The notes under the pieces: generated by a model | Told to the model about the DNA's origin: nothing | The model's database searches: none | What the model saw: the letters and a program-made list of their open reading frames with translations, nothing else | NCBI RefSeq assembly: GCF_000510645.1 | Contig: NZ_KI783301.1 | Span: forward strand, 893,873-957,872 | Source: Thermicanus aegyptius DSM 12793 | GTDB taxonomy: Bacteria; Bacillota; Bacilli; Thermicanales; Thermicanaceae | Direction of reading: 5' to 3' | Length of the DNA: 64,000 bases | Part shown: positions 34,002 through 41,996 of the stretch, piece by piece | Position numbering within the stretch: the first letter of the stretch is position 1 | Layout: every line of letters begins with the position of its first letter | Position numbers and translations under genes: made by a program

Positions 34002-35438
34002 ATGAAAAACAAGGTGAATGTTAAGAGGCTTGTTTTGGGAATTATACTCATTCTCGCTGCGATCTTTTTTGTCCAAGCTCCCTTTGCGAGCTGGCTTAAT
34101 CGCGCCTTTTTTTCTTCCAACAGCGAAAAAGCATTGCCGGTACCGCCCCTCCTGGAGGATCTAGACCCTTCTCCGAAAAAGGGGGAGTTTCAGCTCACGG
34201 CGAGACGCTCGGTCAAGGATTTTGGAAATGGGATGAAAGCCGAAACTTATGGGTATAACGGCGATTATCTGGGTCCGGTGATCCGGTTGAGGCGGGGAGA
34301 AAACGTATCGATCCATTTGAAGAATTTGTTGGACGATATCACAACCGTCCATTGGCATGGTGTCGAACTTCCCGGAAAAATGGACGGAGGACCGCACAAT
34401 GGAATTCAGCCGAACGAAGAATGGACCGCTCAATTTACCGTAAATCAACCGGCTGCGACGTTGTGGTTCCATCCTCATCCCATGTATAATACCGGGGAAC
34501 AAGTATATAAAGGCTTGGCAGGATTAATTTACATCGAGGATGAAGTTTCCGACCGACTAAACATCCCAAAGGATTATGGCGTGAACGACTTTCCTTTGGT
34601 GGTTCAAGATCGTCGATTCGAAAACGGAGGGATGCCATATAACCTAAGTATGATGGATATCATGCAAGGATTTCAGGGGGATACGATTTTGGTCAACGGA
34701 GCGATAAATCCTTATCTGGAGGTTCCAAAGGGCAAGGTAAGATTTAGGATTCTAAACGGGTCCAATGCCCGTATTTATCATTTTCGATTTACCGGCGACA
34801 CCCCCTTTTGGCAAATCGCCTCTGACGGGGGCTTTTTGGAGAAACCGGTAAAGTTAAACCAGGCCGTCTTAAGTCCTGCGGAGAGAGCGGAAATCATTGT
34901 CGACTTTTCCGGTTTCAAAACCGGTGAGCGGATGGAGTTGCTGGACGGTAATGTAAGCGTAATGAAATTTGTGGTTACGGATAAGGCCGCGAAGGATGTA
35001 GAGATTCCGGAACGACTCACGACGATTCCAAAACCGGACCCATCCACCGCACAGAGAACAAGAAAATTTGTTTTCCAGGGGATGGGAAGCATGGTGAACA
35101 TTAATGGAAAACAGATGGATCCCGCCAGGATTGATGAAGAAGTGCCGTTAAACGCAACGGAGATTTGGGAAATATCCAATGCGGGAATGGGGATGATGGG
35201 TGGAATGATGGGGGTGGCACATCCGTTTCATGCCCACGGCGTGCAATTTCAGGTTCTGGAGCGGAATGGTGAAATGCCTCCGGAAAATGAGCGCGGCTGG
35301 AAAGATACGATACTCGTCCAACCGGGAGAGACGGTAAAAGCGATTGCAACCTTTCAATATGAAGGAATCTTTATGTATCATTGTCATATTTTAGAGCATG
35401 AGGATGCCGGGATGATGGGTCAATTCATAGTGAAGTGA
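34002..35438 (+). CDS. Multicopper oxidase (CueO/CotA-like)
   Basis: A 478-aa exported or membrane-anchored oxidase with an N-terminal hydrophobic segment (LVLGIILILAAIFFV). All copper motifs are present in order: HWHG, WFHPHP, HPFHAHGVQF and HCHILEHEDAGMM. The last supplies the type 1 and trinuclear ligands. A Met/Gly-rich loop (GMGMMGGMMG) just before the third motif resembles copper-handling loops in copper-tolerance oxidases. It likely oxidises Cu(I) or phenolic compounds at the cell surface. ATG 34002 is favoured over ATG 33999 by spacing from TGGAGG. It has its own promoter and terminator. Confidence 0.88.
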   Translation: MKNKVNVKRLVLGIILILAAIFFVQAPFASWLNRAFFSSNSEKALPVPPLLEDLDPSPKKGEFQLTARRSVKDFGNGMKAETYGYNGDYLGPVIRLRRGENVSIHLKNLLDDITTVHWHGVELPGKMDGGPHNGIQPNEEWTAQFTVNQPAATLWFHPHPMYNTGEQVYKGLAGLIYIEDEVSDRLNIPKDYGVNDFPLVVQDRRFENGGMPYNLSMMDIMQGFQGDTILVNGAINPYLEVPKGKVRFRILNGSNARIYHFRFTGDTPFWQIASDGGFLEKPVKLNQAVLSPAERAEIIVDFSGFKTGERMELLDGNVSVMKFVVTDKAAKDVEIPERLTTIPKPDPSTAQRTRKFVFQGMGSMVNINGKQMDPARIDEEVPLNATEIWEISNAGMGMMGGMMGVAHPFHAHGVQFQVLERNGEMPPENERGWKDTILVQPGETVKAIATFQYEGIFMYHCHILEHEDAGMMGQFIVK

Positions 35439-35460
35439 TCCTGTGCAAAAAACCATCATA

Positions 35461-35502
35461 AAGCTCCCGATTCCATTTCGATCGTGGATTGGGAGCTTTT
35501 TC
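35461..35502 (+). terminator. Terminator after the multicopper oxidase gene
   Basis: AAGCTCCC (35461-35468) pairs with GGGAGCTT (35491-35498), with further partial pairing inside the loop, followed by TTTTCT. Confidence 0.8.
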
Positions 35503-35615
35503 TGCGTCGGACGAATTTTGCTGCGATGATGAAAAAATCATCAAAAGAGCGTTTCGGTATATTTCCATAAAAGAGGCAAATCCTATCTGGATAGAAACGA
35601 GGAAGGGGGACGAAC

Positions 35616-36218
35616 GTGTCCTTTCTATCCATTGATCTGCAACATGATGGTTACATCGTTTTGTTTTTTGCGTTGATGCTGGAGCTGCTCGCCCTTCCCC
35701 TGCCTGGAGAATTGCTGATGAGTTATGCGGGCGTTCTAGTCTTTGAAGGGAAATTGAATTGGATCCTGAGCATCCTTCTGGCATGGCTCGGAACGACCGT
35801 TGGGATCACCTTATCCTATTTCATTGGGTATAAACTGGGCAGGCCGTTTTTTGAAAAACATGGGTGGCGCATTCATATGGGGCCTGAACGGTTGGAAAAA
35901 ACCTCGGAATGGTTTCGCCGTTATGGTATTCCGTTTTTAATGATCGCCTATTTTATTCCCGGAATTCGGCATATGACAGGATATTTCTCCGGAATTACCC
36001 GCATTCCTTTTCACAGGTATATGGCGTACGCCTATACCGGAGCTTTTCTATGGGTAAACACGTTTATCGCTTTGGGGAAAATGTTTGGACCCAAATGGGA
36101 GCAGTATCATCATACGATCAAGAAATATTTTCTTTTCTTCGGGATTCTGATAGCAGCAATTTTTGCGGTGGCTTATTTTTTCAAGAAATTAAGGTCCCAA
36201 ATTCTGAAATCCCCATGA
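35616..36218 (+). CDS. DedA-family membrane protein
   Basis: A 200-aa membrane protein of the DedA/VTT superfamily, some of which flip undecaprenyl phosphate or phosphatidylethanolamine. Recognisable: PLPGELLMSYAGVL, the Gly-rich GTTVGITLSYFIGYKLGRPFFEKHG, and RFYIPGIRH-like FIPGIRHMTGYFSGI containing the family arginine. Start GTG 35616 has AAGGGGGAC upstream. It stands alone between the oxidase and the riboswitch. Confidence 0.87.
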   Translation: MSFLSIDLQHDGYIVLFFALMLELLALPLPGELLMSYAGVLVFEGKLNWILSILLAWLGTTVGITLSYFIGYKLGRPFFEKHGWRIHMGPERLEKTSEWFRRYGIPFLMIAYFIPGIRHMTGYFSGITRIPFHRYMAYAYTGAFLWVNTFIALGKMFGPKWEQYHHTIKKYFLFFGILIAAIFAVAYFFKKLRSQILKSP

Positions 36219-36262
36219 TGAGCCTCAAAATATCAAAACATTAGGAAGAAATTCGACATATA

Positions 36263-36292
36263 TTGACATCGTACTCCCCAATTGATTATATT
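36263..36292 (+). promoter_or_regulatory. Promoter of the riboswitch-controlled HD-GYP gene
   Basis: A perfect TTGACA (36263-36268) followed after 17-18 nt by TTATAT/TATATT (36286-36292). Transcription would begin near 36299, just before the aptamer. Confidence 0.68.
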
Positions 36293-36334
36293 ATGAGTGA
36301 CTCTGTACCTAGGTCTCAAGACTTATAAAAAACG

Positions 36335-36424
36335 CTTACGAAAAAGGCAAACCTATTGAAAAATAGGGACGCAAAGCCACGGGCCTACAGCTACTAAGCC
36401 ATGGCAGCCGGTTTCCGAAGAAGC
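36335..36424 (+). ncRNA. Cyclic di-GMP-I (GEMM-I) riboswitch
   Basis: The conserved core is visible: GGCAAACC (36346), a CTATT-GAAA-AATAG stem capped by the GAAA tetraloop, GGGACGCAAAGCCACGGGCC (36366-36384), and CCATGGCAGCCGG (36399-36411). These form the three-way junction that binds c-di-GMP. A terminator hairpin follows at 36445, and the first gene encodes a c-di-GMP phosphodiesterase-type protein, so the switch probably gives feedback control. Confidence 0.93.
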
Positions 36425-36444
36425 ATAGACTGAAAATAATGCAG

Positions 36445-36481
36445 CCTATCCTGGCTTTTTCGGGATAGGATTTTGTTTTTT
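36445..36481 (+). terminator. Riboswitch expression-platform terminator
   Basis: CCTATCCTG (36445-36453) pairs with CGGGATAGG (36461-36469), including one G-T pair, followed by ATTTTGTTTTTT. It lies between the aptamer and the HD-GYP start. Confidence 0.85.
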
Positions 36482-36509
36482 GATTTACGAAGGAAAGAAG
36501 GAATGTTGT

Positions 36510-37484
36510 GTGAGACTGATCCCTATTAACCAGTATGACGAGCGATCGATGGTATTGGCTCAACCTATCTTTGATTCAAAGCGGCGGCTTTTGCTTGGCG
36601 CCAATCATTCGATTCATCCGAAATATTTGGAACGGATGGTTCAAATGGGTATTTCTACGTTGGTCGTGGAAGATGCAATATCCAAAGGGATCACCCTTGA
36701 AGAGATGCTTGACATGCCGGCTTGGATGGATGTGATGGAATCGGTTCATCTGGCTTACGAAGCGGCAGCCTCCATGAAGCCGCTCCCGATTCCGATGATC
36801 TTGAAGAGTGTGGCCGAGTTGCTTGCCGAAGTGCAGCGAAGGCCCGTTTTGTTGCCTATGCCCACTTCCACGCTGGCGGAGGAGCTTCGACCTTATGCCC
36901 ATGGAGTGAATGTGGCGCTATTGTCTCTGCAAATTGCCAAAGCGCTTGGCTACAACCAACTGAAAATGAAGGATCTTGCGGTGGGGTGTTTGCTGCATGA
37001 TATCGGCAAAGTGGTCACGTCGGAGGAAAAAGAGCATCCGGAAGCAGGTTTTTCCATCCTCCGTAAGGAGAGGGAGCTTAGTCTCCTGTCGGGTCATATC
37101 GCTTATCAACATCATGAACGCCTTGATGGAACCGGTTATCCACGGGGGCTGTCCCAAAAGCAGATTCATGAATACGCTCTGATTTGTGGCCTTAGCGACT
37201 ATTATGAAAATCTGATTTCAAACTTGAATATTCCTCCTCATGAGGCGCTTGAAATGATCATGGCACAAAATGAAGTGGCTTTCCCCATGGCGATTGTAAA
37301 TGCTTTTGTTCAGAACATCCCCTCCTATCCCCCGGGGACCAAAGTGCGGTTGTATACCGGAGAAGAGGCGATTGTGATCAAAATCAGTTCTCATATGCAA
37401 AGGCCGGTCATCCGGATATTGTCTACCCAGAAAGAGATTTCACTCGCCGAAAACCCATCGATCGTCATCGCCAACGTTTGTTGA
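36510..37484 (+). CDS. HD-GYP domain protein (c-di-GMP phosphodiesterase)
   Basis: A 324-aa soluble protein. An N-terminal ~120-residue region resembling DUF3391-like N-domains precedes an HD-GYP domain with LLHDIGKV and HHERLDGTGYPRGL, which hold the metal ligands and the GYP motif. HD-GYP enzymes hydrolyse c-di-GMP to GMP. A ~70-residue C-terminal part (KVRLYTGEEAIVIKI) is common in Bacilli members. GTG 36510 is preferred, with AAGAAGGAA about 8 nt upstream; a frame from 36480 would start inside the terminator. Transcription should depend on the c-di-GMP riboswitch just upstream. Confidence 0.88.
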   Translation: MRLIPINQYDERSMVLAQPIFDSKRRLLLGANHSIHPKYLERMVQMGISTLVVEDAISKGITLEEMLDMPAWMDVMESVHLAYEAAASMKPLPIPMILKSVAELLAEVQRRPVLLPMPTSTLAEELRPYAHGVNVALLSLQIAKALGYNQLKMKDLAVGCLLHDIGKVVTSEEKEHPEAGFSILRKERELSLLSGHIAYQHHERLDGTGYPRGLSQKQIHEYALICGLSDYYENLISNLNIPPHEALEMIMAQNEVAFPMAIVNAFVQNIPSYPPGTKVRLYTGEEAIVIKISSHMQRPVIRILSTQKEISLAENPSIVIANVC

Positions 37485-37586
37485 TATTGTCTAGTTCATT
37501 CCATGGGGGTACGGTGTTCTGGCGGTTGAATTGCATGTCGGCGCTAAGACAGGTTTGGGAGTTGGACCTTGAGCTGCGGCGGTAAC

Positions 37587-37615
37587 TTGTAACGAACCAA
37601 CTTTGGCTTTAAAAT
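37587..37615 (+). promoter_or_regulatory. Possible chrA promoter
   Basis: TTGTAA (37587-37592), 17 nt, then TAAAAT (37610-37615). The rest of the 37485-37683 gap shows nothing recognisable. Confidence 0.4.
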
Positions 37616-37683
37616 AGGATTTGAGATGGAGAAAGGATGGCGCCGTAAAAAAACGCGATGTGAATCAAAAAAGAGGAAAAACG

Positions 37684-38859
37684 ATGAGTCGGTTGAAACC
37701 TTTGCTGGAAGTACTGGCTGTTTCCACTAAACTTGGGTTAACTTCGTTCGGCGGGCCGATTGCTCACCTTGGTTATTTTTACGATGAATATATTCGCCGA
37801 AGAAAGTGGATGGATGAACGCAGTTATACCGATTTAGTTGCACTATGTCAATTCTTGCCTGGTCCCGCCAGCAGCCAAGTTGGAATTGGAATTGGCGTGA
37901 TGCGTGCAGGATTATGGGGTGGGGTGGCAGCCTGGATTGGTTTTACCCTTCCCTCAGCGATTGCTTTGGTCCTTTTCGCATTTTTACTTCGAGCGTTCGA
38001 TATTGGCAATTCCGGATGGATTCATGGATTAAAGTTGGTTGCGGTGGCCATCGTTGCACATGCTCTATTAGGAATGGGACAAAAGCTGACACCTGACCGA
38101 AACAGGGTAACCATCGCGATCATGGCTACCACGATTACCTTATTGTGGCAAGCCGCGGTGAGTCAGATTGTGATTCTTGTGATGGCCGGACTGATCGGCT
38201 TATTTCTTTATAAGGAGAACAAAATTCCCGAACTGCCTGAGATTCGAGTTCCGATTCCACGTTATGTCGCAGTGAGTAGTCTTATTTTGTTTTTTGGATT
38301 ATTATTCGGCTTACCTTTGATTCGGAGCTTAAGTTCTTTTCATTGGGTAGCCGTGTTCGACAGTTTTTATAGAGCGGGTTCTTTGGTCTTTGGTGGCGGT
38401 CATGTTGTCCTTCCGTTACTTGAGAGAGAAGTGGTGCCCACAGGTTGGTTAAGTGAAGAGGCATTTCTTGCCGGTTATGGAGCCACCCAAGCCGTTCCCG
38501 GCCCCTTATTTACATTCGCAGCTTATTTAGGAGCGATCATGGGGGGATGGTTAGGTGCAACGGTAGCTACGATCGGTATTTTTTTGCCGGCTTTCTTGCT
38601 TGTGATCGGCATCATGCCTTTTTGGGATTCACTTCGGAGAAAACCGAATATCCAAGGGGCACTGATCGGTGTTAACGCAGCGGTTGTAGGCATCTTATTG
38701 GCCGCTCTTTATGACCCCATGATGACCAGTTCCATTCAAAAACCTGTTGATTTTGCACTAGTTTCTATCCTGTTTATTTTGCTTGTTTTTTGGAAGACTC
38801 CTCCGTGGATTGTTGTAATAACGGGAGCGTTGGGAGGAACTCTAATCCACTTTTTGTGA
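37684..38859 (+). CDS. chrA: Chromate transporter ChrA
   Basis: A 391-aa membrane protein of the CHR family, made of two homologous halves. Hallmarks: TSFGGPIAHLGYF and the FLPGPASSQVG motif in the first half; VFGGGHVVLPLLE and ATQAVPGPLFTFAAYLG in the second. It exports chromate or acts as a sulfate-related anion transporter. ATG 37684 follows AGAGGA; the longer frame from 37621 has no family match. Its DNA is visibly richer in A/T than the neighbouring housekeeping genes (many TTA, ATT), which suggests transfer. Confidence 0.93.
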   Translation: MSRLKPLLEVLAVSTKLGLTSFGGPIAHLGYFYDEYIRRRKWMDERSYTDLVALCQFLPGPASSQVGIGIGVMRAGLWGGVAAWIGFTLPSAIALVLFAFLLRAFDIGNSGWIHGLKLVAVAIVAHALLGMGQKLTPDRNRVTIAIMATTITLLWQAAVSQIVILVMAGLIGLFLYKENKIPELPEIRVPIPRYVAVSSLILFFGLLFGLPLIRSLSSFHWVAVFDSFYRAGSLVFGGGHVVLPLLEREVVPTGWLSEEAFLAGYGATQAVPGPLFTFAAYLGAIMGGWLGATVATIGIFLPAFLLVIGIMPFWDSLRRKPNIQGALIGVNAAVVGILLAALYDPMMTSSIQKPVDFALVSILFILLVFWKTPPWIVVITGALGGTLIHFL

Positions 38860-38977
38860 TGGAGGAGCAACAGTTCTGGGTTGAAGAAAAATGGCATTTA
38901 TGTGAATGCGCTTACATCGATGAAGAGAAAAAATACGTTTAGTGACGTGGAAAAGTACAAATGTTTAGAAAAATGGC

Positions 38978-39005
38978 TTGACAAACTAAAATGACGGTGT
39001 ATAAT
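38978..39005 (+). promoter_or_regulatory. Strong promoter with consensus boxes
   Basis: Perfect TTGACA (38978-38983) and perfect TATAAT (39000-39005), 16 nt apart. Transcription would start near 39012. Confidence 0.78.
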
Positions 39006-39011
39006 ATGGTT

Positions 39012-39108
39012 AGTATGGTTTCTCTCCACTCCTATCTTATATATATCTAACGTGTGCCTTGACACGGCCGTTCCGGTTCCGAATGGGACAGAACGGTTCT
39101 TTTTTTTT
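39012..39108 (+). ncRNA. Candidate small RNA or attenuated leader
   Basis: The ~97 nt between the consensus promoter and a strong terminator have no reading frame with a ribosome site. GTTAG near the 5' end can pair with CTAAC (about 39047-39051), and CGTGT can pair with ACACG around a 6-nt loop just before the terminator. It could be a free small RNA or a leader that attenuates the membrane-protein gene at 39147. No known riboswitch class was recognised. Confidence 0.4.
39068..39107 (+). terminator. Terminator upstream of the 39147 gene
   Basis: CCGTTC (39068-39073) pairs with GAACGG (39091-39096), with inner TTCC/GGGA pairing, and is followed by TTC and nine T. Confidence 0.82.
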
Positions 39109-39146
39109 CTTCCCTTCATAAGATGGTTACAGGAGGGGAGGTTCTT

Positions 39147-39623
39147 ATGTGGCGATTTTTAACCATTCTCACGCTAACGTATACGCTCCTCATCAATGGA
39201 AAGGATCATTTCCTTCCTGCCTTTCTGCATCTTTTCCTTCCCGTATCCGATTTTCGGGCTACACTCTATGAGATCCTGATTCTCATCATCGGTGTGGTCA
39301 GTGCCTTCCTCACGTATATGTTGGGTTCTTTTTCCCGCAGTTATTATCGCTGTGAAAAGGTTCCTTTCCTTCTATTCTTGGTCCTTCTCCTTGTGATCTA
39401 CCTCTTCTTTCGCTTCGTATACTCTTTCACCCCCTTTACCTTTTTCGTATTGGAATGGGTGGACCTGTTGGCGGAACCCTATCGTCTCCTCACCTTCTCC
39501 TATTTGTATAGTGAATGGGTAGGGCTATTTCTCTTCTTTCTCTTTCTCTGGATGGGGTATGAAGGGAAGCGGGCAGAGGAACGGCGATGGCGACAATTGG
39601 GAAAGGCGTTCCCTTCTCTATGA
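39147..39623 (+). CDS. Hypothetical membrane protein
   Basis: A 158-aa protein with four or five hydrophobic segments, rich in Phe and Leu, and a basic C-terminal tail (EGKRAEERRWRQLG). No family recognised. ATG 39147 has a very strong ribosome site (AGGAGGGGAGG). It lies behind the small-RNA/terminator region and ahead of an amidohydrolase-like gene, 85 bp apart. Confidence 0.6.
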   Translation: MWRFLTILTLTYTLLINGKDHFLPAFLHLFLPVSDFRATLYEILILIIGVVSAFLTYMLGSFSRSYYRCEKVPFLLFLVLLLVIYLFFRFVYSFTPFTFFVLEWVDLLAEPYRLLTFSYLYSEWVGLFLFFLFLWMGYEGKRAEERRWRQLGKAFPSL

Positions 39624-39708
39624 GCCCATTCGGGTTAGTATTCCGGTTTGTGAGGAGGATGCATGCGCCGTTCAGAAAAAAAGCACGAAAGAAGGGGGAA
39701 AAGGGAAA

Positions 39709-40683
39709 TTGAATCGCTGGATCATTCCGAAAGCAATCTATTTGGATCAGGAGGGGAAGGAACGGTCTGCAGAATTTTGGGTGGAAGAGGGGAGGATTCA
39801 GAGGATTTACCGTCACGATGGGGTGGGGGACGGGAGAGGTAAGAGCACGCGACTTATGAGAGAAGCGGGTGGACGAGGGGAGGAGAAAGACGGCTTCGAA
39901 GAGTTGATTCTCCCTGGCAGGATTTATGAACGCCCTCTTCAGCGCTTTCGCTATCATCCACGCCGTTATCGCAGTTTTATGAGAAAGCTCTTAGAGAACG
40001 GATATACATCATTTATTGATACGATTTTCTATGAGGGAAGGGGAGATTTATTCCACGAGATTCTCTTCTCGGAAGCTCTGCACCGAGATTCTCCCCTTGA
40101 TTTTGCCCTTCGTCTCCAACTGCCTGCTCGTTTCCTGACTCCTCGAATTCTTACGGAGGCGGCGAAAGAAGGCATTAAGGAAATTATGCTGGTTATTTTT
40201 GAAGGGGATCGTTTTCTTCATCTTCCCTGGAAGAGCCTTCAGGAACATCAACAACACTATGATCTTCATTTCTATCTCCTTCAAAAGAGTGAATCTTCCC
40301 CTTTTTTTGTGAGAAAAAAGATTGAAGAAGCCCTCAACTATTGGTATTATTTAAGTGATCGAGTTAAGTTAACATTTGAACTGCGCGAATTCCCAACGGA
40401 TAACTTTCCGGATATGGCCCCCTTTTTTCCATCAGAGAAAGAGGTAGGAATGTCCCGCCGCCTTGCGAAAAAGGCCGGCCTTTTTCCCAAAAAAGGATCT
40501 TTTTACATAGGTGCAGATGCAGACCTCATCTCGCTTTCATACGATGCTTATAGAAAGGGAATCGTTCAGTTGCGCTGGGTCTCCCTGCGGGGGAAAAGAT
40601 TTTTTTTGCCGGTTACTTCTCCTCCGTTTGGGCAAGGAAGGAGGTTACGGGGAACTCGCTCCTTTGTCATCTATGAATCGTAG
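39709..40683 (+). CDS. Amidohydrolase-like protein lacking metal ligands
   Basis: A 324-aa protein. The N-terminus (IIPKAIYLDQEGKERSAEFW, VEEGRIQRIY) and the C-terminal KKGSFYIGADADLISLS match the beta-sandwich ends of dihydroorotase/imidazolonepropionase-type amidohydrolases. Where active enzymes have PGxIDxHxH, this has LILPGRIYERPLQRF, so the first metal-binding histidines are gone; later His/Asp ligands are not evident either. It is probably not a metal-dependent hydrolase. TTG 39709 with AAGGGGGA upstream was chosen because the family N-terminus begins there; the frame is open from 39559. Confidence 0.6.
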   Translation: MNRWIIPKAIYLDQEGKERSAEFWVEEGRIQRIYRHDGVGDGRGKSTRLMREAGGRGEEKDGFEELILPGRIYERPLQRFRYHPRRYRSFMRKLLENGYTSFIDTIFYEGRGDLFHEILFSEALHRDSPLDFALRLQLPARFLTPRILTEAAKEGIKEIMLVIFEGDRFLHLPWKSLQEHQQHYDLHFYLLQKSESSPFFVRKKIEEALNYWYYLSDRVKLTFELREFPTDNFPDMAPFFPSEKEVGMSRRLAKKAGLFPKKGSFYIGADADLISLSYDAYRKGIVQLRWVSLRGKRFFLPVTSPPFGQGRRLRGTRSFVIYES

Positions 40684-40708
40684 TGGATAAAAAAATTTCG
40701 CGTTTCGC

Positions 40709-40731
40709 AACATTCCCTCTTACTTTACGTA
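40709..40731 (+). promoter_or_regulatory. ECF-type promoter before the sigma gene
   Basis: AAC (40709-40711), 16 nt, then CGTA (40728-40731). This is the AAC-N16-CGTA layout of Bacillus ECF promoters such as those read by SigW, so the sigma factor may activate its own gene. Confidence 0.62.
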
Positions 40732-40778
40732 TAAGAAGATGAGAGGGCCGAAAATAGATCACATGGTGGTGAAGGCCC

Positions 40779-41363
40779 GTGGAGAAAAGCGATTCACAAC
40801 TGATTCGCGAAGTGAAAGAAGGAAATATTGAGAGTTATTCTGAGCTGATCCTTCGTTATGAAAAGAGAATTTTCCTCTTTATCTCCAGAATATTAAAACC
40901 GTACCGTTATGACGAGATGACCGATGATCTGGTTCAGGAAACCTTTTATAAGGCCTATAAGAATTTACATACCTTCCGGGACGAAGATGCGGCTTTTTCC
41001 ACTTGGCTTTATACGATTGCCAAGAATACGGTCTTAAGCGAACTTCGTAGAAGCCGGAACAGCGAAATCTATATCGATGAGAAGTATGCCTTATCTCTGG
41101 TTTCCCACGACCCCCTCCCCGATCAAGAGATTCTCCGCCAGGAAAGGGCGGGAGTGGTTCGGGAGGCGATTCAGAAGCTCCCTGATACGCAAAGATCGGC
41201 TTTGCTTTTACGGGAGTATGAAGAGATGGAGTATAAGGAGATCGCTCAACTGTTAGGGCTTACCGTCAGTTCGGTAAAATCTCTTCTCTTTCGCGCGCGG
41301 ACCAGTTTACGCCAACAATTGGAATCCTATATACTGGAAACCTACTCAGAAGGCAGGAATTAA
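40779..41363 (+). CDS. ECF RNA polymerase sigma factor
   Basis: A 194-aa group 4 sigma factor. Region 2 includes YSELILRYEKRIFLFISRIL, DDLVQETFYKAYKNL and AFSTWLYTIAKNTVLSELRR; region 4 includes LPDTQRSALLLREYEEMEYKEIA and VSSVKSLLFRARTSLRQQL. Start GTG 40779 has only a weak ribosome site (GGTGGTGAAGG). The gene right after it, 3 bp away, encodes a membrane protein that is a natural anti-sigma candidate. Confidence 0.9.
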   Translation: MEKSDSQLIREVKEGNIESYSELILRYEKRIFLFISRILKPYRYDEMTDDLVQETFYKAYKNLHTFRDEDAAFSTWLYTIAKNTVLSELRRSRNSEIYIDEKYALSLVSHDPLPDQEILRQERAGVVREAIQKLPDTQRSALLLREYEEMEYKEIAQLLGLTVSSVKSLLFRARTSLRQQLESYILETYSEGRN

Positions 41364-41365
41364 GG

Positions 41366-41866
41366 ATGACGAGAGAAGAAGTGAAGGAATCAGAGATGAG
41401 AGGGAGGAGCTCTTCGATCCTCGCAGAGAAGGTGATGTTTAGAATCCGTCAGGAGGAGGCGTGGGCTTTTCCGCTTTCGATGAACCCTCATCCTCTTTTG
41501 GTGGAGAAACGGAGATGGGTTGCGTTCCTTTTTAGCGCACTCCTATTTTTCCTCGCGTTCTCCATTTGGCTAGGATATCCCCCCAGCGAGCGCAATTCCC
41601 AAAAGACATGGGCTTTATCCATCGATGTGGTGGTGGGAAGCGGCTCGCTCCAATACGCCGAATCATCCGATCATGAGTTTAAGTCTCTCCCTCTTGAAAA
41701 GATGGTTGCCGGAATTGGAGATGCCTTTCTCTTGCAGAGAGGGAATTCTTCCAGTACGATAAGCCCGTTATGGATTGGACTGATTCTCTTAATACTGCAA
41801 CTTTATTTCCTATTAACCTGGGTCAGTTTGAGGATGAGCCGTTCCAAGAACGGGAAACGGAGCTAA
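41366..41866 (+). CDS. Membrane protein, probable anti-sigma factor
   Basis: A 166-aa protein with an N-terminal cytoplasmic part of ~50 residues, a first membrane segment (VAFLFSALLFFLAFSIWLG), an external loop of ~65 residues and a second membrane segment near the C-terminus. It has no recognisable zinc anti-sigma HxxxCxxC motif. Its position 3 bp after an ECF sigma gene, followed by a terminator, is the main evidence for an anti-sigma role. That is inference. Confidence 0.6.
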   Translation: MTREEVKESEMRGRSSSILAEKVMFRIRQEEAWAFPLSMNPHPLLVEKRRWVAFLFSALLFFLAFSIWLGYPPSERNSQKTWALSIDVVVGSGSLQYAESSDHEFKSLPLEKMVAGIGDAFLLQRGNSSSTISPLWIGLILLILQLYFLLTWVSLRMSRSKNGKRS

Positions 41867-41881
41867 TCATAAAAAAGCTTT

Positions 41882-41925
41882 AAGCATCCCCCATGCGATC
41901 AACGTAAAGGGGGATGCTTTTTTTC
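41882..41925 (+). terminator. Terminator after the sigma operon
   Basis: AAGCATCCCCC (41882-41892) pairs perfectly with GGGGGATGCTT (41909-41919), followed by TTTTTC. Confidence 0.92.
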
Positions 41926-41996
41926 ATATGCCGAGGGGTATAAGGGGATTGGAAGATGGCAATGAATGAGGATACCAAGGGATAGGGGGGGTGGAA

